Shown: positions 12,901 to 27,900 of the stretch, in pieces | Position numbering within the stretch: position 1 is the stretch's first letter | Layout: each line of letters starts with the position of its first letter | DNA from: Theocolax elegans | Taxonomy: Eukaryota; Arthropoda; Insecta; Hymenoptera; Cerocephalidae | Reading direction: 5' to 3' | Length of the DNA: 64,000 nt | Assembly: GCA_026168455.1 (NCBI GenBank) | Contig: CM047429.1 | Coordinates: 57,975,623 to 58,039,622 of the forward strand | The notes under the pieces: model-generated | What the model was told of the DNA's origin: nothing | Seen by the model: only the letters and a program-made list of their open reading frames with translations | Databases searched by the model: none | Translations under genes and position numbers: made by a program

Positions 12901-15900
12901 ACGCGTAAAAAAGCATTACTTTAATTTTTAATCTTACATTTTTGCATTTTCAAGGTGTACAAAAATTAATATAAAAAAATAATTACATATTCTATTAAAT
13001 AATATTTTATAAAAACAAAACTACATATAAACTGCAATGTATATATTTAAATACCGCATCGTTATTTAAAACTATAATTGAAAAATAAAAATTGCGTTGA
13101 TATAAACGTAAAAATGAAAAAAAACGAGAAGAAAATCGCAATGACCGCCGAAACGGATAAATCAAGACGCTCACGCAGACACTTATGCACGTACATAGAC
13201 ACCTAGAAACGAAGAGAGGGAAATGAAGTAGCAAACACAATTGCGAGTAAGGAGTATCAAGAAAGAAAGTATCAACGAGACAAATAATTCAAAAAAGAAA
13301 AGGGAATACAGTAGAAGAACGCGCGAAGAAAGTGAGTTAGTCGGTATACCAGCGGTATAAGAAGAAGAAAGAGAAAGAGAAAGAGAAGGAGAGAGGGAGG
13401 GAGGGAGCTGCGTAATAATACCGAGGGTAGGGTGGTTCGCTTGCGTGTATCTGGCCCAGATCAGCTGCCCACTCGACACGCAACACCGCCGCGTCCAGCT
13501 TAATACCGTGTCTCGAGATATAACGAGAGTTCGCTCGAGGTATGGAAGAAACGCCACCTCTATTTCTTCCTTCGAGTAGTCTTCGACCAACATTTGAATT
13601 TATACTTATGTATTTACCTTCTGTCATTGATAACGATAATACATAACATTCGTAGACGTAGACGGGACCTTTTTTCGGCGATAAACAATTTACATTTTTT
13701 TTATCTTTCTTTTTTATATCACGGGAATTCGTAGGCACGTTACCCTCTATACACTTCATTTGCGTGTGTTACTCGATCGGTCCATAATGGTGCGATATTA
13801 ATTATTAATGCCATGTAGACCATGCGAGTGCTACCTTCCTTTTTTTGTTTGTTATTCATCTAGGATAGTTATATTATTCATCAAACTGATCCATTTTATT
13901 GTTGGTAAACAAAGCCAAATTAAATATCATTTTATTAAACTAAGGCTTATCAATATCAATTATCAATAAAAATTAAATTTCAATTAACAAGGACTTATGT
14001 ATATATAATATTATATTTCACTTATGTAATAAACTTATTTAGATGAAACTTCTTAATAATTACATATCTACTAAATTACACGTATTCGTAAAAGCCACCA
14101 ATATAATTCAATTTTGTTCAGAAAATTTTGTTTACACGTACATGCATATTGCAAACAACAAGTGAATTGCGTGTGTTTTCACAATTTAAGAATATATCTT
14201 AAATTACCCGTAAAAAGGTAGAGAAAACGCTAAAACCTTTATGTTAGTTGTAGTTATTTATTTAGTCTCAAAAACGTTTGGGACGTTGAAACATCAAGTT
14301 GTAAAGAACCGTGTAAATAATCGTAAAATTTTAAAAAGAAGTAAAGTGGAATAATAATAAATAAACGGTCGTGAGATTACTTTTATCGAATGGAATACCC
14401 AAATGTCTGACCATATTAGGATTACTCCACTGATGACATTGCTCCGTGTACATCTCAAATTGGATAGAGGTATTTTTGCAGTATGAAAATTCTAATACTA
14501 ATACTCATAATCGATAGCTGTACGACTGTTTAAGCTCAATCAGAAAAGTCAGTAAAAAGTCGCGCGTCTCTTCGTTGCGCACCACGTGCTTCGGAAGGTT
14601 CCTTTTAGCGACGTAGGGGGATTTAAGGGGAAGTGAAAAACATCCCTCCCGAAGCACGTGGTCGTCGGGGAGGAGGAAAACACAAGGGGATGGTCGCGAG
14701 TGTTTGATTGGTCGGAGTGGCGACGGGGGTGGTTGCGCGCGCTCACTGCTCCCTCCACCAACTTGACAATAGGGAGGGAGCGGTCTCTAACCTCGGGGGT
14801 TGGAATTTATGTTGTAGCTGCGTAACCTCTTGTCAAGCGATTCGCTGCTCTTTTCGACCGGTTTCATTTTTTTCTCTTTCTTTCTCTCGCTTGAAGCCTC
14901 CGGTGATTTATATCACTATTTTCTCGGGGATCATATGTGTACACCGTATCATTTAATTTATAAATCGTTTGGTTGCAGTTCAAAACCTTAAAGCTGAAAT
15001 CTAAATATTTATTTTTTTTAACGATTGATAAACTTACCCGTAAACTTAAATTATCGTTCCTAATTTTCTAAATGATTGTGAGATACCGATCAAAAAGACA
15101 TTATACCTGAGAACATTATACGAGAATAGCTAAACGACTTAACCTTAACTGGACTGTGATAATCATCCATGCGCACATAAAAGAGAACAATGAAAAAATT
15201 TAACTGTCAAAAAAAGTATATTCGTTCTCAACTCTATACGAAACATATAGATGCATAATCGTTTCACATATATAACAATAACTCGTATAATATACCAAAG
15301 CAGTAATTATTACATCCGATCGTCTTAAAACCATCTGGGATATACCTAATAAATCAAGTGAAACGATAACGTGTATATGCTCATTATACTTTATTACTCT
15401 AATCACAGATTTATTATGCGCGAAATTATTAAATTTCCATCGAGTGTACACGCGTGTGTTGTAGGAGGGGTTAATTTCTCGTAGTGTTACCGCAAGTTCC
15501 ATCGCACGAAATATTGTTCCCTCGGAATCGCGTGTTTTCTTAATATAATATTAGGTTAAATTACCCTGAATCCTACGTATCCGAGGGAATGCGAAACACG
15601 CATAATAATCTAACGATTACGTATGGAGATCAAAACGACTTGAATGCATATCAAGAAGAATGCGGTCGTGATTTTAACGTCAACCGTTTTTTTACGTGGA
15701 TTCTTCCTTTTTTTCTACTCTTTATATCAGTGCAGAGATGTAAGTGGGTATGTGTGTCTGTAGAATGCACGAACAGTTGTACTGCGTTCGTTCCTTTGTT
15801 GCCGATAATTTATGATCCCTGCTTTTCCCCCCTTTTTTTTTTCTTACCAACTCTTGAGTGCGTGCAGCAATTTTTACTGGAATTTTTACCTTTTCCTACG

Positions 15901-18900
15901 TTATTTATCGGCCTAAAAAAAGACTGTTTTTTTTATTTCTTTTTTTAATTTATTAGTCGTACCGCATTAAAAAAAACACGTGTAAGAAAAAAAACAATGT
16001 ACGTATAATAATCAATAAAGTAAGCGAAGAAGTAACGTTAATTTATCGGATATATATATATATATACAGAACCTCTCGAAAGTCGTGAGTAAGAGATCGA
16101 TGCAGTTAGGGAATATCCAACGCATTTTCGCACATAAAATCTCGTATTCGAAGCGTATAGGTAGATCGTCGATAATTTTGATTGTGCCAAGGGTCGGCTC
16201 TCTTTCTCGCACAGTCAAGTTTGGCTGGCTCTCTCACCGCGAGGTAGAACGAGTAGTGGTAGTGTGTACATGCGAGTACACAATGGCCTGTATGAATCAC
16301 GTAGAGAGTAAAGCTGAGACTAGGAGAATGGAGGGAGGGGAACGGTGGGAGGCAGGGAGGGAGGGAGGGAGGGAGGCGAGGTCGGCGTGACTTCCGGTTC
16401 AGGCAGACCCAGCGGAAGGTGAAGGGGCAGGCGGAAGGACCGTATCTCATTGACCGCCGGTCAGCGCGCCACACCGCGATCGATACGATACCGCGGTGAA
16501 ACCGCTCCTTCTCACCCTCTCTCTCTCTCTCTCTCTCTCCCTCTCTCGTCTTATTCTTCGCATTAAGTTTCGTCTTTCTCTTGCCTTTTTCTCCTCGTTT
16601 TCTTCTTCTTATTCTCCTTCCTCTTCCTACACTTTATCCTTTTTTTCTTTCATTCCTCGAACGATGTCTTTCTTTTATACCTTACATTGTTTCCGCTTTA
16701 CCATTCGATAAAAATTTTTCTTTTATTGGTCAATGGGCTCTTACATTTTTTCTTTCTAAAAGTTTTCGTGGTAGAAATTTACTTTACCGACGTTACAGTT
16801 TTATTACCATGTAGAAAATACGAATCTAAGGACATTCAGTAATGCACACTTAGTGGTAATTTTTATCGATTCTATTAGCCATAAATGAAAATATCTGTTA
16901 CCATCACTATGAAATATTAAATTGTAATAAATAAATTATAATACAGTCACTAAATTAGTTATGCAAATGTTACTCTCCATTGTATTTGTTATCGATTGAT
17001 TTAGTATTTTGGACATAAAATTATGTTGTTAGCGCCTACATCTGTTTACTATTTTCTTTATCAGCCAACATCTTTGCTTTACAATATACATTTTAAATTA
17101 TTATTTCTCTTAAATCTGTTTTATTTCACTTTTGATCTTTATATCACCGTTTGAATTAACATTTTAACAAAGTTAGTTTTTTTTCTGTGTATATCATTAT
17201 CTTTAATTATCCGTTTTGCTTGGCTTATCTCAAGATTTTTCGTAAGATACGCATTTAGCGGTATATTCGTTGTACATCAACGTAGTTTGATTATAGAAAT
17301 AATGATTATTTGTGACAATAATTTTTCGAATTATTTGAAACAATGAATTTATTATAATTGATTGTACTGTCCTTGCATAGTCTCGATCAGGTGATAAAAA
17401 ATCTTCACCCTCGTCGACACCTGTATTACACGGACGACAAGGAAAACCAAACGATCAATTTTCTAAAAAGCCGGTTCGAGTTAGCTGCGCAGATTTGCAC
17501 GGATCGATCGATGATGATGACGCGGGATTATGAATCACTAAACGTGATCCTCGTGCGCAATCTGGAAATTTACTAATGAGCTATGCGTGATGCATCGTTC
17601 GATCGAGGTCACTATTTGATTGAGAGACAAACTTTTTGTTGGTGCGCTCCCGATTTTTTTTACACTCTATATTCTACATGTATATAACACTTGTATAAGC
17701 TAATGGGATTACCCTTACTCGGATTACATTTGTTTTCTTTCCTCGATGAAGCCTTAATTGACATCGATTTTTATATTTGACTGTTACATTTCAAATAGTA
17801 TTGAATCTACAATATTTACATATAGTCATTTAAATTTACAAATATGTATATACTAATATTGATGTTCGTAATATAAATTCCACGTGGTATAATATACATT
17901 CTAATATATTGTGTAAGTTTAAAAATTATATATATACGTAAGGACTTAAAGAATCTACTTTATCAACTGAGGTAGATAAAGACGAAATTATTTGAATTCT
18001 TGTTTGAATACAATCCTACAATTACCTACGCGTATTTTGTGTGTCAATTTGTTTCACAAAGAAAGCACTAATTGTTGTTATCTTTTTTTTAATTATATAC
18101 CTCCGATAGTGATACAATTATTTATTATATAAATATACTTACAATTTTGTAATCCTCAAGTTATTAAATTCTAATTCAATAAAAAAAAGTTGTATATAGA
18201 GCCGAAAAGAGTGAGGAGGAGGAGGAGGAGGAGGGAATTAATTATATTGGCAAGACTTAATTTTCTAGGAGAAAATAGGATTTTCTTGGCAATCGGTAAT
18301 ACGAGTTTTGCGTGCGAACACCAAGTTTTCCCCCGGGCGCGGGGTCAGTAAGAAAGCGAAAAAGGAAGCGAGCGTTTTAATGGGCTTCGGGCAAATCGAC
18401 GAACGAAGAAGTAGACAGTTGCGGTATTTCTCCTTGCGCCGACTGCGGAAATAGGTTTAAGTGGTAAGAGTCGGGTTTAAGGAAGACGAATTGCCATACT
18501 GCCCCGTCGATTTCCCTCGCACGGACTTATATATATAAAGATAGACGTAAACTGGTAATCCTCTTTAAACTCGGACAACCGACTTGTGCACACCATTTTA
18601 CTTATCTGAGCTCTGTAACTACTTTCGCTGTATACTGACCCAACGTTAACCTTTACGCATATTTGTGTCGCTTCCAACTGTCTTTGTTCTTTCATTTTCT
18701 CGCTAACAAAACGAATTTTGTTGATAACTTACTTATACAAAGACAAGTTAACATTGACATTGGTAAAGTAGATTTCTAAGATAAAATAGTATCATTTTAC
18801 AAATTCGATAAGCGCGTTGAACCAAAAAGTTTATTCTATTATCCCATACGCATTGAGTATAATGAACAAAGTTTACTGCAAATACTCGTTTGATATACTG

Positions 18901-21900
18901 ATTTCGATATTTAAATATTACGTTTTATTAGCACATTATTATTAATAATAATAATAGTTACTTATTTATTAACAAAAAAAAATGCTCCGAAACAAGCGAC
19001 CTATAAAAAATTTGTCAATTCGTCTTATTCATACGAAATAATCATTGCATAAACGGATTGGCAATAAAGTAGGACGAAAGTTACTAAATCAAAATCATTT
19101 TGTCGCATAAAAGTAAACTGATAAATATAAACATAACGTGCCAATCAAGATGATGTCAAATAAGGCCGCTTAAATAAAGTACACTCTACGACAATGTGAA
19201 ACATAAAAAAAAAGCTTATGGAGAGAAACCATGTAATTTGCTCGAGTGCATTAATGTACCGAAATTATTATAATATTGAGTCGTAATCGACAGATATCGA
19301 GGGTAACGATGTCGAATTATATGAGGAAGTGACGCGATTTTACATGCACATGCATCAAGATATTTTGATATTGCGAATCTAAACTTATTGCTGCTGTTTA
19401 CAAGTACAAATTAATCGTAACGTTGTATAGTATTTGTATATTTATTATTATGAAAAATATGTTATATTTTATTCAATATCTATAATATAAACAAAACAGT
19501 GTATAAATTAGATTATTTAGCATAATATTACGTATATCCATTAGGGGTTAGTATACGTAATTTATGGCTGATCTCCTTTCGTAAAAGTTAGCGCAGCTTG
19601 CGGGTAATTTCCACGAGGCAGGAAGCATTTAGAGATATATGTATATGTAAACTGTGTTTTGTATACGCTCGTGGAGACATCAATGCCTCATCGCGTCGAC
19701 GATGCGCGTCCCGCACTGTAATTTATGTCTGCGACTAAGTTGTTAAATGTTCCATCGTTTAAGAATTAAATTTAACAAAATTTCGCATTTATTTAACAGA
19801 TGAAGCTTTATGATTAAACTTCTTTAATAGCTCAATTAATACAGTTTTTTTTTATTTTAAAGATGCAATAGGTAATACATAAACAAAACAAGAATTTAGT
19901 TTTCTAAATAATTAATAAATATAGCTATATGTATAGGTAATTAACTTTATATTAAAACCGTTATTGAAACATTAAAATTCTTATTACGATATAATGCATG
20001 ATTAATGTAACATTTCTTAACATTTTAAACTTATTTGTATAATAAAAGATTCATTTTAAAAATTAAGGGGATATTTTTCCATTTGTTGGAAAAAGGTTTG
20101 TTCATTTAATTTTTGTGTAAATCAGTCAAGTAAATACTATTCTTTATGTGTAACTTTTTTTATCGTGCGTAATTAAGGTTTCTCACATAGCTAATTTGAA
20201 TTTACACGCGATTGAATATAATTTACATATTCTTTCTAAATCATTTAACTATTTAATATTTGAAATTTCGTTTTAAAGATATATTATTTTTTTCAATTGA
20301 TCGGAATTGGCAATTGGCTTCGGTTGACATGTACAATTATTATAATATATTAACACAAAAATAATTGAGATGGGTTATTATAATTATCAATATATAATAA
20401 ATTGGTCAAATAACATGTACATAGATTTTTTAATGGACAATATCGTATATCTAAATATTTAAAAAAGTAATTATATAATAATGAAGAAATAGTTTCGTTT
20501 AGCCTCATCTAAGAAACAAGTAAAATTATGAAAATGAGATTGGAGTCATTTGATATAATCCCATTATAAATAAGATAAGTAGAAAAAAAGTAAAGTAGTC
20601 GATTACAGATAAGAAATAAGCATCGTTATGACCAGCTAAATGCAGCAGAATCGCATCAAGTTAATCACTTTAAAATCTCTTCCAGCTTTCAAATTCCAAT
20701 TTTCCAAAATTATATTTAAATCATACATTTCCTCGAGCAAATCTACATTCGCCCTCATTCTCCCCGGAATACAGTTAATAACGATCCCCCAAACCGATTA
20801 ACCCCATCCCCTTCAATTTTCACAAATCGTGTGTATATATATATGTGCCTCACGACCGGATAAAGATAATCATCCATTTTACTTGGTCTAAAATTCATTA
20901 AAAATAATCAAGGCAATAAAAAGTTTGTCATTAGTCATGTTCCCGAGAATATGGGACAAGGCTAAAACGACGTCTTTCCATATATGGCATCAATAGGTAC
21001 ATCAAAATATTTTTAAATTGTTGCTTGTATTCCGATTTGCAGGTGATTACCGCGAAGGTACAAAATTTTAAGTTCTTACAATTTTCCATTTCTTTAATTA
21101 TCTCGAATTTACTAATGCACGATAATGGTTGATAATTACTTTGATCAGTTGCGCAAAGGAACTAAAATTATACAAATCGACTAGTTTGTTTGGCATCCTT
21201 ATCTTATAGACGCGATAACGGAAATTACTTCTAAACCAACAGAAAAATCAGAAATCTTTTTAATTACATATACCGACTAATAAAATAGAACGATTAAATT
21301 GAAAATAATGTTTCTTCACTAAATCATTTAATGAAACGAAAAAATTGATACATTATTGTACATAAAAAGAAATCATTGATCCGCACCGCCAAAGATAAAA
21401 ACGTAAAGCTATAAAAAAATGAGAAAAGGCGATAAATCTTGGGTCGAACCGGCGTATAAAGGAAAAAAAGAGAAAATAATGAAAAATTTAATCGAGAATA
21501 TGTATATATAAAAAGTTGTAGTGTATATAAGTGGGCCAGTCACCTCATGGCGACCTCACGTGCGAACGAAGAAATACACACAATGCCCGCGGCTCACTTT
21601 TTACCCGTCACGCACCGCGTAATTACCACATCCGCAGGACGATCCGAAAACGATATGCAAAGTAGCCGTGTGTATGTGTGCATGTGCTCCATGATAAAAG
21701 AAGGTAGATATCGGGCTTTGCGCCGGTCCTTTTTAACGATCAATCAAAGTCCATTAGACTTCTTTCCTTGCGGTGTTCCTTTTCTCGCACTGCCAGTTAT
21801 TATGAAACACGTGTGATACGCGTCTCGATTTTCCATGTTGCACACGCGACCACCTTCGATTATTCATTTTTTTAACTTTTTTTTCGTATGCGTTTCAGAT

Positions 21901-24900
21901 GACATTTAGAAGAAATTTAACAAGCTAGCAATGGGTATATCTCTTACCAGAGGTTTATAAAATAATAATTTTTGAAAAAGTCAAATTTCATATAATTCGT
22001 CTTACCGACTTTTATACTCTAAGAGAGTCATTGGAATCGAGATAATTTAAAGATTAAATTTTAGTTAATAATTAGGTTCTCCAGAAACTTTCTTGTACCG
22101 ATATTAATATAATTACAGTTGCTTAAATTTATACAATAATATAATCTTTAAAAAAGTACAGAAATACTATTATTACACTTTATTGACTTTTTTTGTATGT
22201 AAATTTTTGGATATCAGATGTAATAGTGACTTAATAATTTAGTAAACTTGAATGCACGTTATGTGTTTGCGATATTTACAAGTTGCACATAAAATCACAT
22301 TCAAATTGCTTGCTAAAGATATTAAATATAATATTTTGGTACATTATTTTTAGCACTTTAAATATAGTTTTAATTACGTTTTGCGATAAGATATTCCTTG
22401 ATATCATATTCCCAAATCACAATCTTATTATACATTAGATCAACAACAACTAATTACCGTGACAGCGCGGTCGAAATTGCTACGATTTCTTTGCAAATAT
22501 TATTAATTTTTAAGTTGATTTTTGTTAAATAGTTGATGAATCTCGCAGTTTACCGCGTTCTCACAGTAATTTTTATTAGAAAATTATCTCCGTATAGGTA
22601 TAGTCACGATATTTGTTTATTGTTTGCCTGAATATTGTAATATTACCAAGAGAAATTTTCATCAAGCCTGCCCACGATTGATAATATCAAATCAATATCG
22701 TACAATCGTTCGCTTCATTGTAAATCTGAGTACTTAAATTCAATTCAATGCAACATCGAAAAAAACGTAATTAGTCCCATATAGATAATTTACTTTGTAT
22801 TATAATGATATTAAATAGAAAAAAAACCCCAAGATTTATCTCATAAATTATGCATCTTAAAAGTGACATACTTTCGTGTAGACATATGCTAATACGCAAA
22901 GCGTTAAACGAACGTTCGTCAAGTCAAAAATGCCAACTTGATTTTCGATTTTCCATCGAATCGCAATTTGTTCGCATTTATTTCTCGATAATAGTATTAC
23001 GAACTCGGCCCACTTTTTTCTATGATATCGGGGGCTAAAGTGAAAAAGAGAACGATCGGCCACGTGTGCTGAAATTGTACATATGTTGCTTTTTTTCTCT
23101 CCTTTCACCCTATATACGTGTAATTCCAAGCGTGACTTGTGGCGGTTTTCTATCACGGCAAGTAGTAGTATCGTGCCGATCGTTTTGGATAAGAATCGCT
23201 TCGGCGAAAATTTCTTAGGGTAACTTTCTTACCGACTGTTTTCGTTTCTGTTGTTGTTGAGTGTTGGGTACTTTTTTCAATTAGATTTCTAGTTTACCGG
23301 TACTCGTACTATTGTTTTAGCTCACTTCAACCTATTACATACATATTTGTTTAATATTTTTTTTTTTAATTATTTATAAAAAAACATTTTGTATTTTAAG
23401 GGACTTTGAAAAAAAAACAATGCAATGCAAATGATAAAAATATCTAAGATTGTTTATTTTATCACACTTTTCTCACGCATTATACAATCTTTCGAATGAA
23501 AATAATTACGTTAAAATAATGATATTATACATTTTTGACCGTAATAACTTACAATCGTTTTTACATTTGAACGTGTCATGTGAAATACTAACCATGTCAA
23601 GTACAAACTACTACTATTATCTTCTCTCTTTCGCTCTCATTATTGCCACTTGTTACAGAACGAATTAATATTCATAATAGATCATTTACATAGGATAACA
23701 CGAAATTAAGTAGACCAAAAGAGTAGTTTATTTAAATTATTCCGTAAAATTTTATAAATAATTAATTCATACTTTGCGTGCAATAAACATAAATTGCGAT
23801 TTGTTTTATACGTATACGTGTAAATATATTATTCTGTTTCTTTAACATCGAACAATTTTTCAACTACTAAGGCGTTTATTGCTTTTTTTTTTTTAAAACT
23901 AAATATAGTAATATTTGTGCAGGGGTATTTTATTTAATAATGTATAAACGTTCCGAATCCATAAATGAATACGAAATAATATAATGGTAACGAGAAAATA
24001 AAGTGGAAAATGATAGAAATAAAAGGTTTATCAAGAATTCAAAGAAAAATACCGAGTAAAAAGCTTTATATTATCATATTAGTCCTTGACATACTAAACT
24101 GTATCCTGTTACAAATAAGATGGCAATTACAACTAGCTCGAGAAGTTGCCATCGTAAAATCACGGACCTCTTCGTGTTCTTCAATTTTCATAATGTTTTA
24201 TGTAATGTACAATGTGACTTATTATGAGCACCAAGATTTATGTTACTCAATTATGGCAAATTTATTGTTAAATAAATTTTAATTTATATTGCTACGCATA
24301 TTACCGCATTTAAGGATATGAATATCTAAGGATTATATAGTATAGATTATGTGAACGAATAAATACATTTTTACTTCTGCAATGTATTTAATTTTTCTCG
24401 TGAGGAAATCCTGTAGAATTTTCATGTAATAATTAAAAAGGTATGAATTATGAAATTCTATCTAATTGTTTTTATCAGATTTCACTTGTCGGACCAAATT
24501 ACAGGAATCTGCACCTTACAATCCAAAAATGATAGCTAAAATATTGAACTAAAAATCTGAACAAAATTCATACGGATAGCTTAAAACATAAGGAAGAGCT
24601 TGACATTTTGATTAAAAAAAATCCTTTTTAAATAATAATTGAATAAACAATTTTTGGTTGGGAATTATTAGTCAAAAAAGGCATAAACTTTCAACCCAAA
24701 CATTCTAATTAAATTATCGATTTAAAAAGCTGAAAAAATTTGGATATCCTTATATAAAAAAGTGATTGCCGGATGTTGTGAAGCCAAGTGAAACGGCTAT
24801 GCGAGTGGTTTACGTGTTGCTCATTCTTCTAAAACTAAATCTATAATAAATCATGAATAAATTAAATATATTATTAAAAATTTTTCTTTTAAGTTGATGT

Positions 24901-27900
24901 GAGACTAAAAAAATTGGAATCCTTATTTATTTATTTTTCAACAATGGGTTGTCTTTTTCCAATAAACCTATGTACCGCTCTTCTACTTATTTTGAATAGT
25001 ACGTATGATTTTTTCCAAAATGATTTATTACACGAATGATCGAGATTTTCGTGCAGCCGCAAGGATCAAATTTTTTACCTAATCATTAGCGGCGAAAATT
25101 AAATTAAAATCAATTATTTCAAAAAAATCTCTCTGTCAGCTTATTCTATATTACTCAAGTGTCACGTATGAATTTTTTCAGATTTTTAGATCGATAATTG
25201 TAAAAAGTTTTAGAGTCTTTGAAAGAAGATCCCTTTAATTTGGCAAATGAAACAGCGTAATATTTCAAATAATGACTGTTAAAAAACGCAAGAGCGCGCG
25301 GAGCGCGCATGGTTAATTCTCGTATTGTTTAAAACATGCCTAAAGGCCTGACTTAAAAGGTTTTTTAAAAAATGTAATCATCGGTTTATAAAAAGAAGTA
25401 AAAAACGACCATTTACTGAGTCTGACAGTCCCTTAATAAATCTTAATTTAGAAATTTTGAAAAAAAATATGTCTTAATATTCTCTTTGCTCATCAAACCC
25501 GTATACCCATTATTAAACGGGTTTTTACAGGGACACCCCTACCACCTATGTGTGGGGGTGAAGACATTCCAGTTTTTCCCATCCCGGTCCCTACCGTCTC
25601 GCATTCGCCCGGGGTTATGCCCGTGAGGAAGGGAAAACCTTGTAGGAAAACCTTCCCGAGGCGGCCGGTGTATTGCAACATTCTGTTTAGATGTTCAGGT
25701 CACCTTGCGTAGGCACAAACACCGAAACCGAATGTTCCACACCTTCCGCTCACGTTGTGAAGTGTGAAAAAACACCTAACCGATCCCGAAAGCCGCACAA
25801 GAATGGTGTCACCACCCATCCAAGTGCCAACCGCACTCAGTGCTGCTTAACTTTCGTGATCGGCCGAGGTGCGTCTCCGCCACTTCGCCACCGTGTCGGT
25901 TAAATATGTCTTAATAATTCTTCTTTTTTGTAAAACAATTTCTGCATCAGTCGAAAATTATCACACAGATGTATTAAAAATTTGGATAAAATAAGCTAAA
26001 ACAATCATTATTGGATGAATAATATATTATATCATTAAAGATCATGTTATTAATTATTAAAAATTTACTTAATACCTAATTTCATCTAAAAACGTCGGAT
26101 CACAAACTCATCAATATTTAGTAAATAAATAATCATAATTGTGTGAGTGAGATAAAAGATGGTTTATATTCCTATAAAGATGTTTGTATAAAAAAAAATT
26201 CAATACTGTATAGGTGTTAATTTAAAGAAAAAATTAGATTTACAACATTTAAGTATTATATTTTTGTAAAATATTTTATTTTATATGCTCATGAATCATA
26301 AAAAAATCTGTTATCTAGCAAATAATATAAATAAATATTTTTTTCACTCTGGCATATAAAAAGTCTACCATATTAACCTCTACGAGTGCAGTAAAAATGC
26401 ATTTTATTCCTTCAATCACTTTATTCCCCGTAGACTTACTTTTTTGTGTTTAATACTTACAAGGGAAGTACTTGACCTCCGGGTAACGGATTTTATCCTA
26501 ACTTTGGTATGTCTTTTGTAATATAAAAATATGAAGAAAGCCAAGTTATCACTTGCCAATGGCCACTTTTACGAAAGTTATTCGACATTTAACAATAATT
26601 TCAATGAACATTACTTCCACTTTGATCGCTTATAGCTCAAAAACGAATATTGATATACGAACTCAAACCCAGAACTAAAAGATAGTAAAGTTCAAGTAGA
26701 CATGGTTTGAAAAAAAAGAAGCTTAAATTGCTTAATTTGGAGTAAAGTTATGATGAAAATAAGAAATTAAAGAATTTTAGGCTAAAAGAAAAAATAAATC
26801 TTTTATAAGACTGGAACAATCGTTTGCTCATAAGGCATTAGTTTTCCATTACTATAAACTAAGTGATATGTTTAAAGAAAGAACTATTAATACTAGAAAT
26901 AAAAGCATACCTTTACCTAAAATAACTAAATCTTTAAGTAATAAAAATAGTTACATTGTAGCTATAAGACTATTTAATGATTTACCTAATGAATTGAAAG
27001 TATTATCAACAAGTAGACCAAACATAAGATTTAGAATTAAAGATTGGATTAAAGCAAACACATGAAACTAAATAACATGGAACAAATTAATTGTATTGAA
27101 GTAAAAAGTATGTTGTATAAGCTAGTTAATCAAGTCAACAATGGTTTAGTTGAGTATACAAATCCTGCATTGGAAGTCCGGCAGGATAGTGTTTTGCTTA
27201 GCAAATTGTTTCTCGATACTTGAACATATATTTGTGCAAATAACTTATGTTTTTTAAATAACAATAGATCACACCGGCGTATCTCAAAATATATTTGGAA
27301 TAAAATGATTAATAAAATGGATGAAACCAATTTAAACAATATAATTGAATTAGCTAATGAAATAAAAAATACGTGTAAATTCGAAGATGATAATAATTCA
27401 GGTACTACGGAGCGGATAGTAAGAAGTGTGGAGAGGCTTAAAACATCTATCATACATCTAAAAGTTAAAAAAGACACCAATTTTGTAAAAGACAACAAAT
27501 GCGATAGAATAAACTGTGCTTCAGATTTTAAATACATAAAATTAGTGAAAGAATCAGTAAGCTTGAAAAAAGAAATAAATGAAAAAGAAAAATATTTACC
27601 TATTGAAACAGTTTTTTCTAAAATAGGCACTATAGTGAATGAAAATAGTAAAAGAATGAAAGTTGATAATCTTACAGAAAAAAAGGTTCTACAGCATAAT
27701 GCCATTCGTATGTCTTACGGTGACCTTAACTACATTGGATGTAATAAAGCAATTTTTTATTTTGATAGAGGAATAAGAGGAAAGCAAATTTTTACAAATT
27801 CTGTTTACCCTCTAAAACAACAGCCTTCTTATAAGGATCTAGTAGTTATTGATGACATAGTTTTTACATCTACTTGTAAATGTGATTCCTCTAATCAACA

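Noticed and set aside
21547..21816. 89-codon plus-strand frame in a GC-richer part of intron 3
   Set aside because: No similarity recognised and no splice sites that join it to the gene in frame.
25800..25901. Functional 5S rRNA gene
   Set aside because: Only the internal part resembles 5S, the rest is unrelated, and target duplications show a SINE insertion.
25691..25903. 70-codon plus-strand frame in the GC block
   Set aside because: It lies in the SINE. The 5S-like words on the other strand and the flanking target duplication explain the block.
27130..27705. 191-codon minus-strand frame
   Set aside because: Shadow of the 250-codon plus-strand ORF in AT-rich DNA, Ser/Leu/Phe-rich and without a domain.
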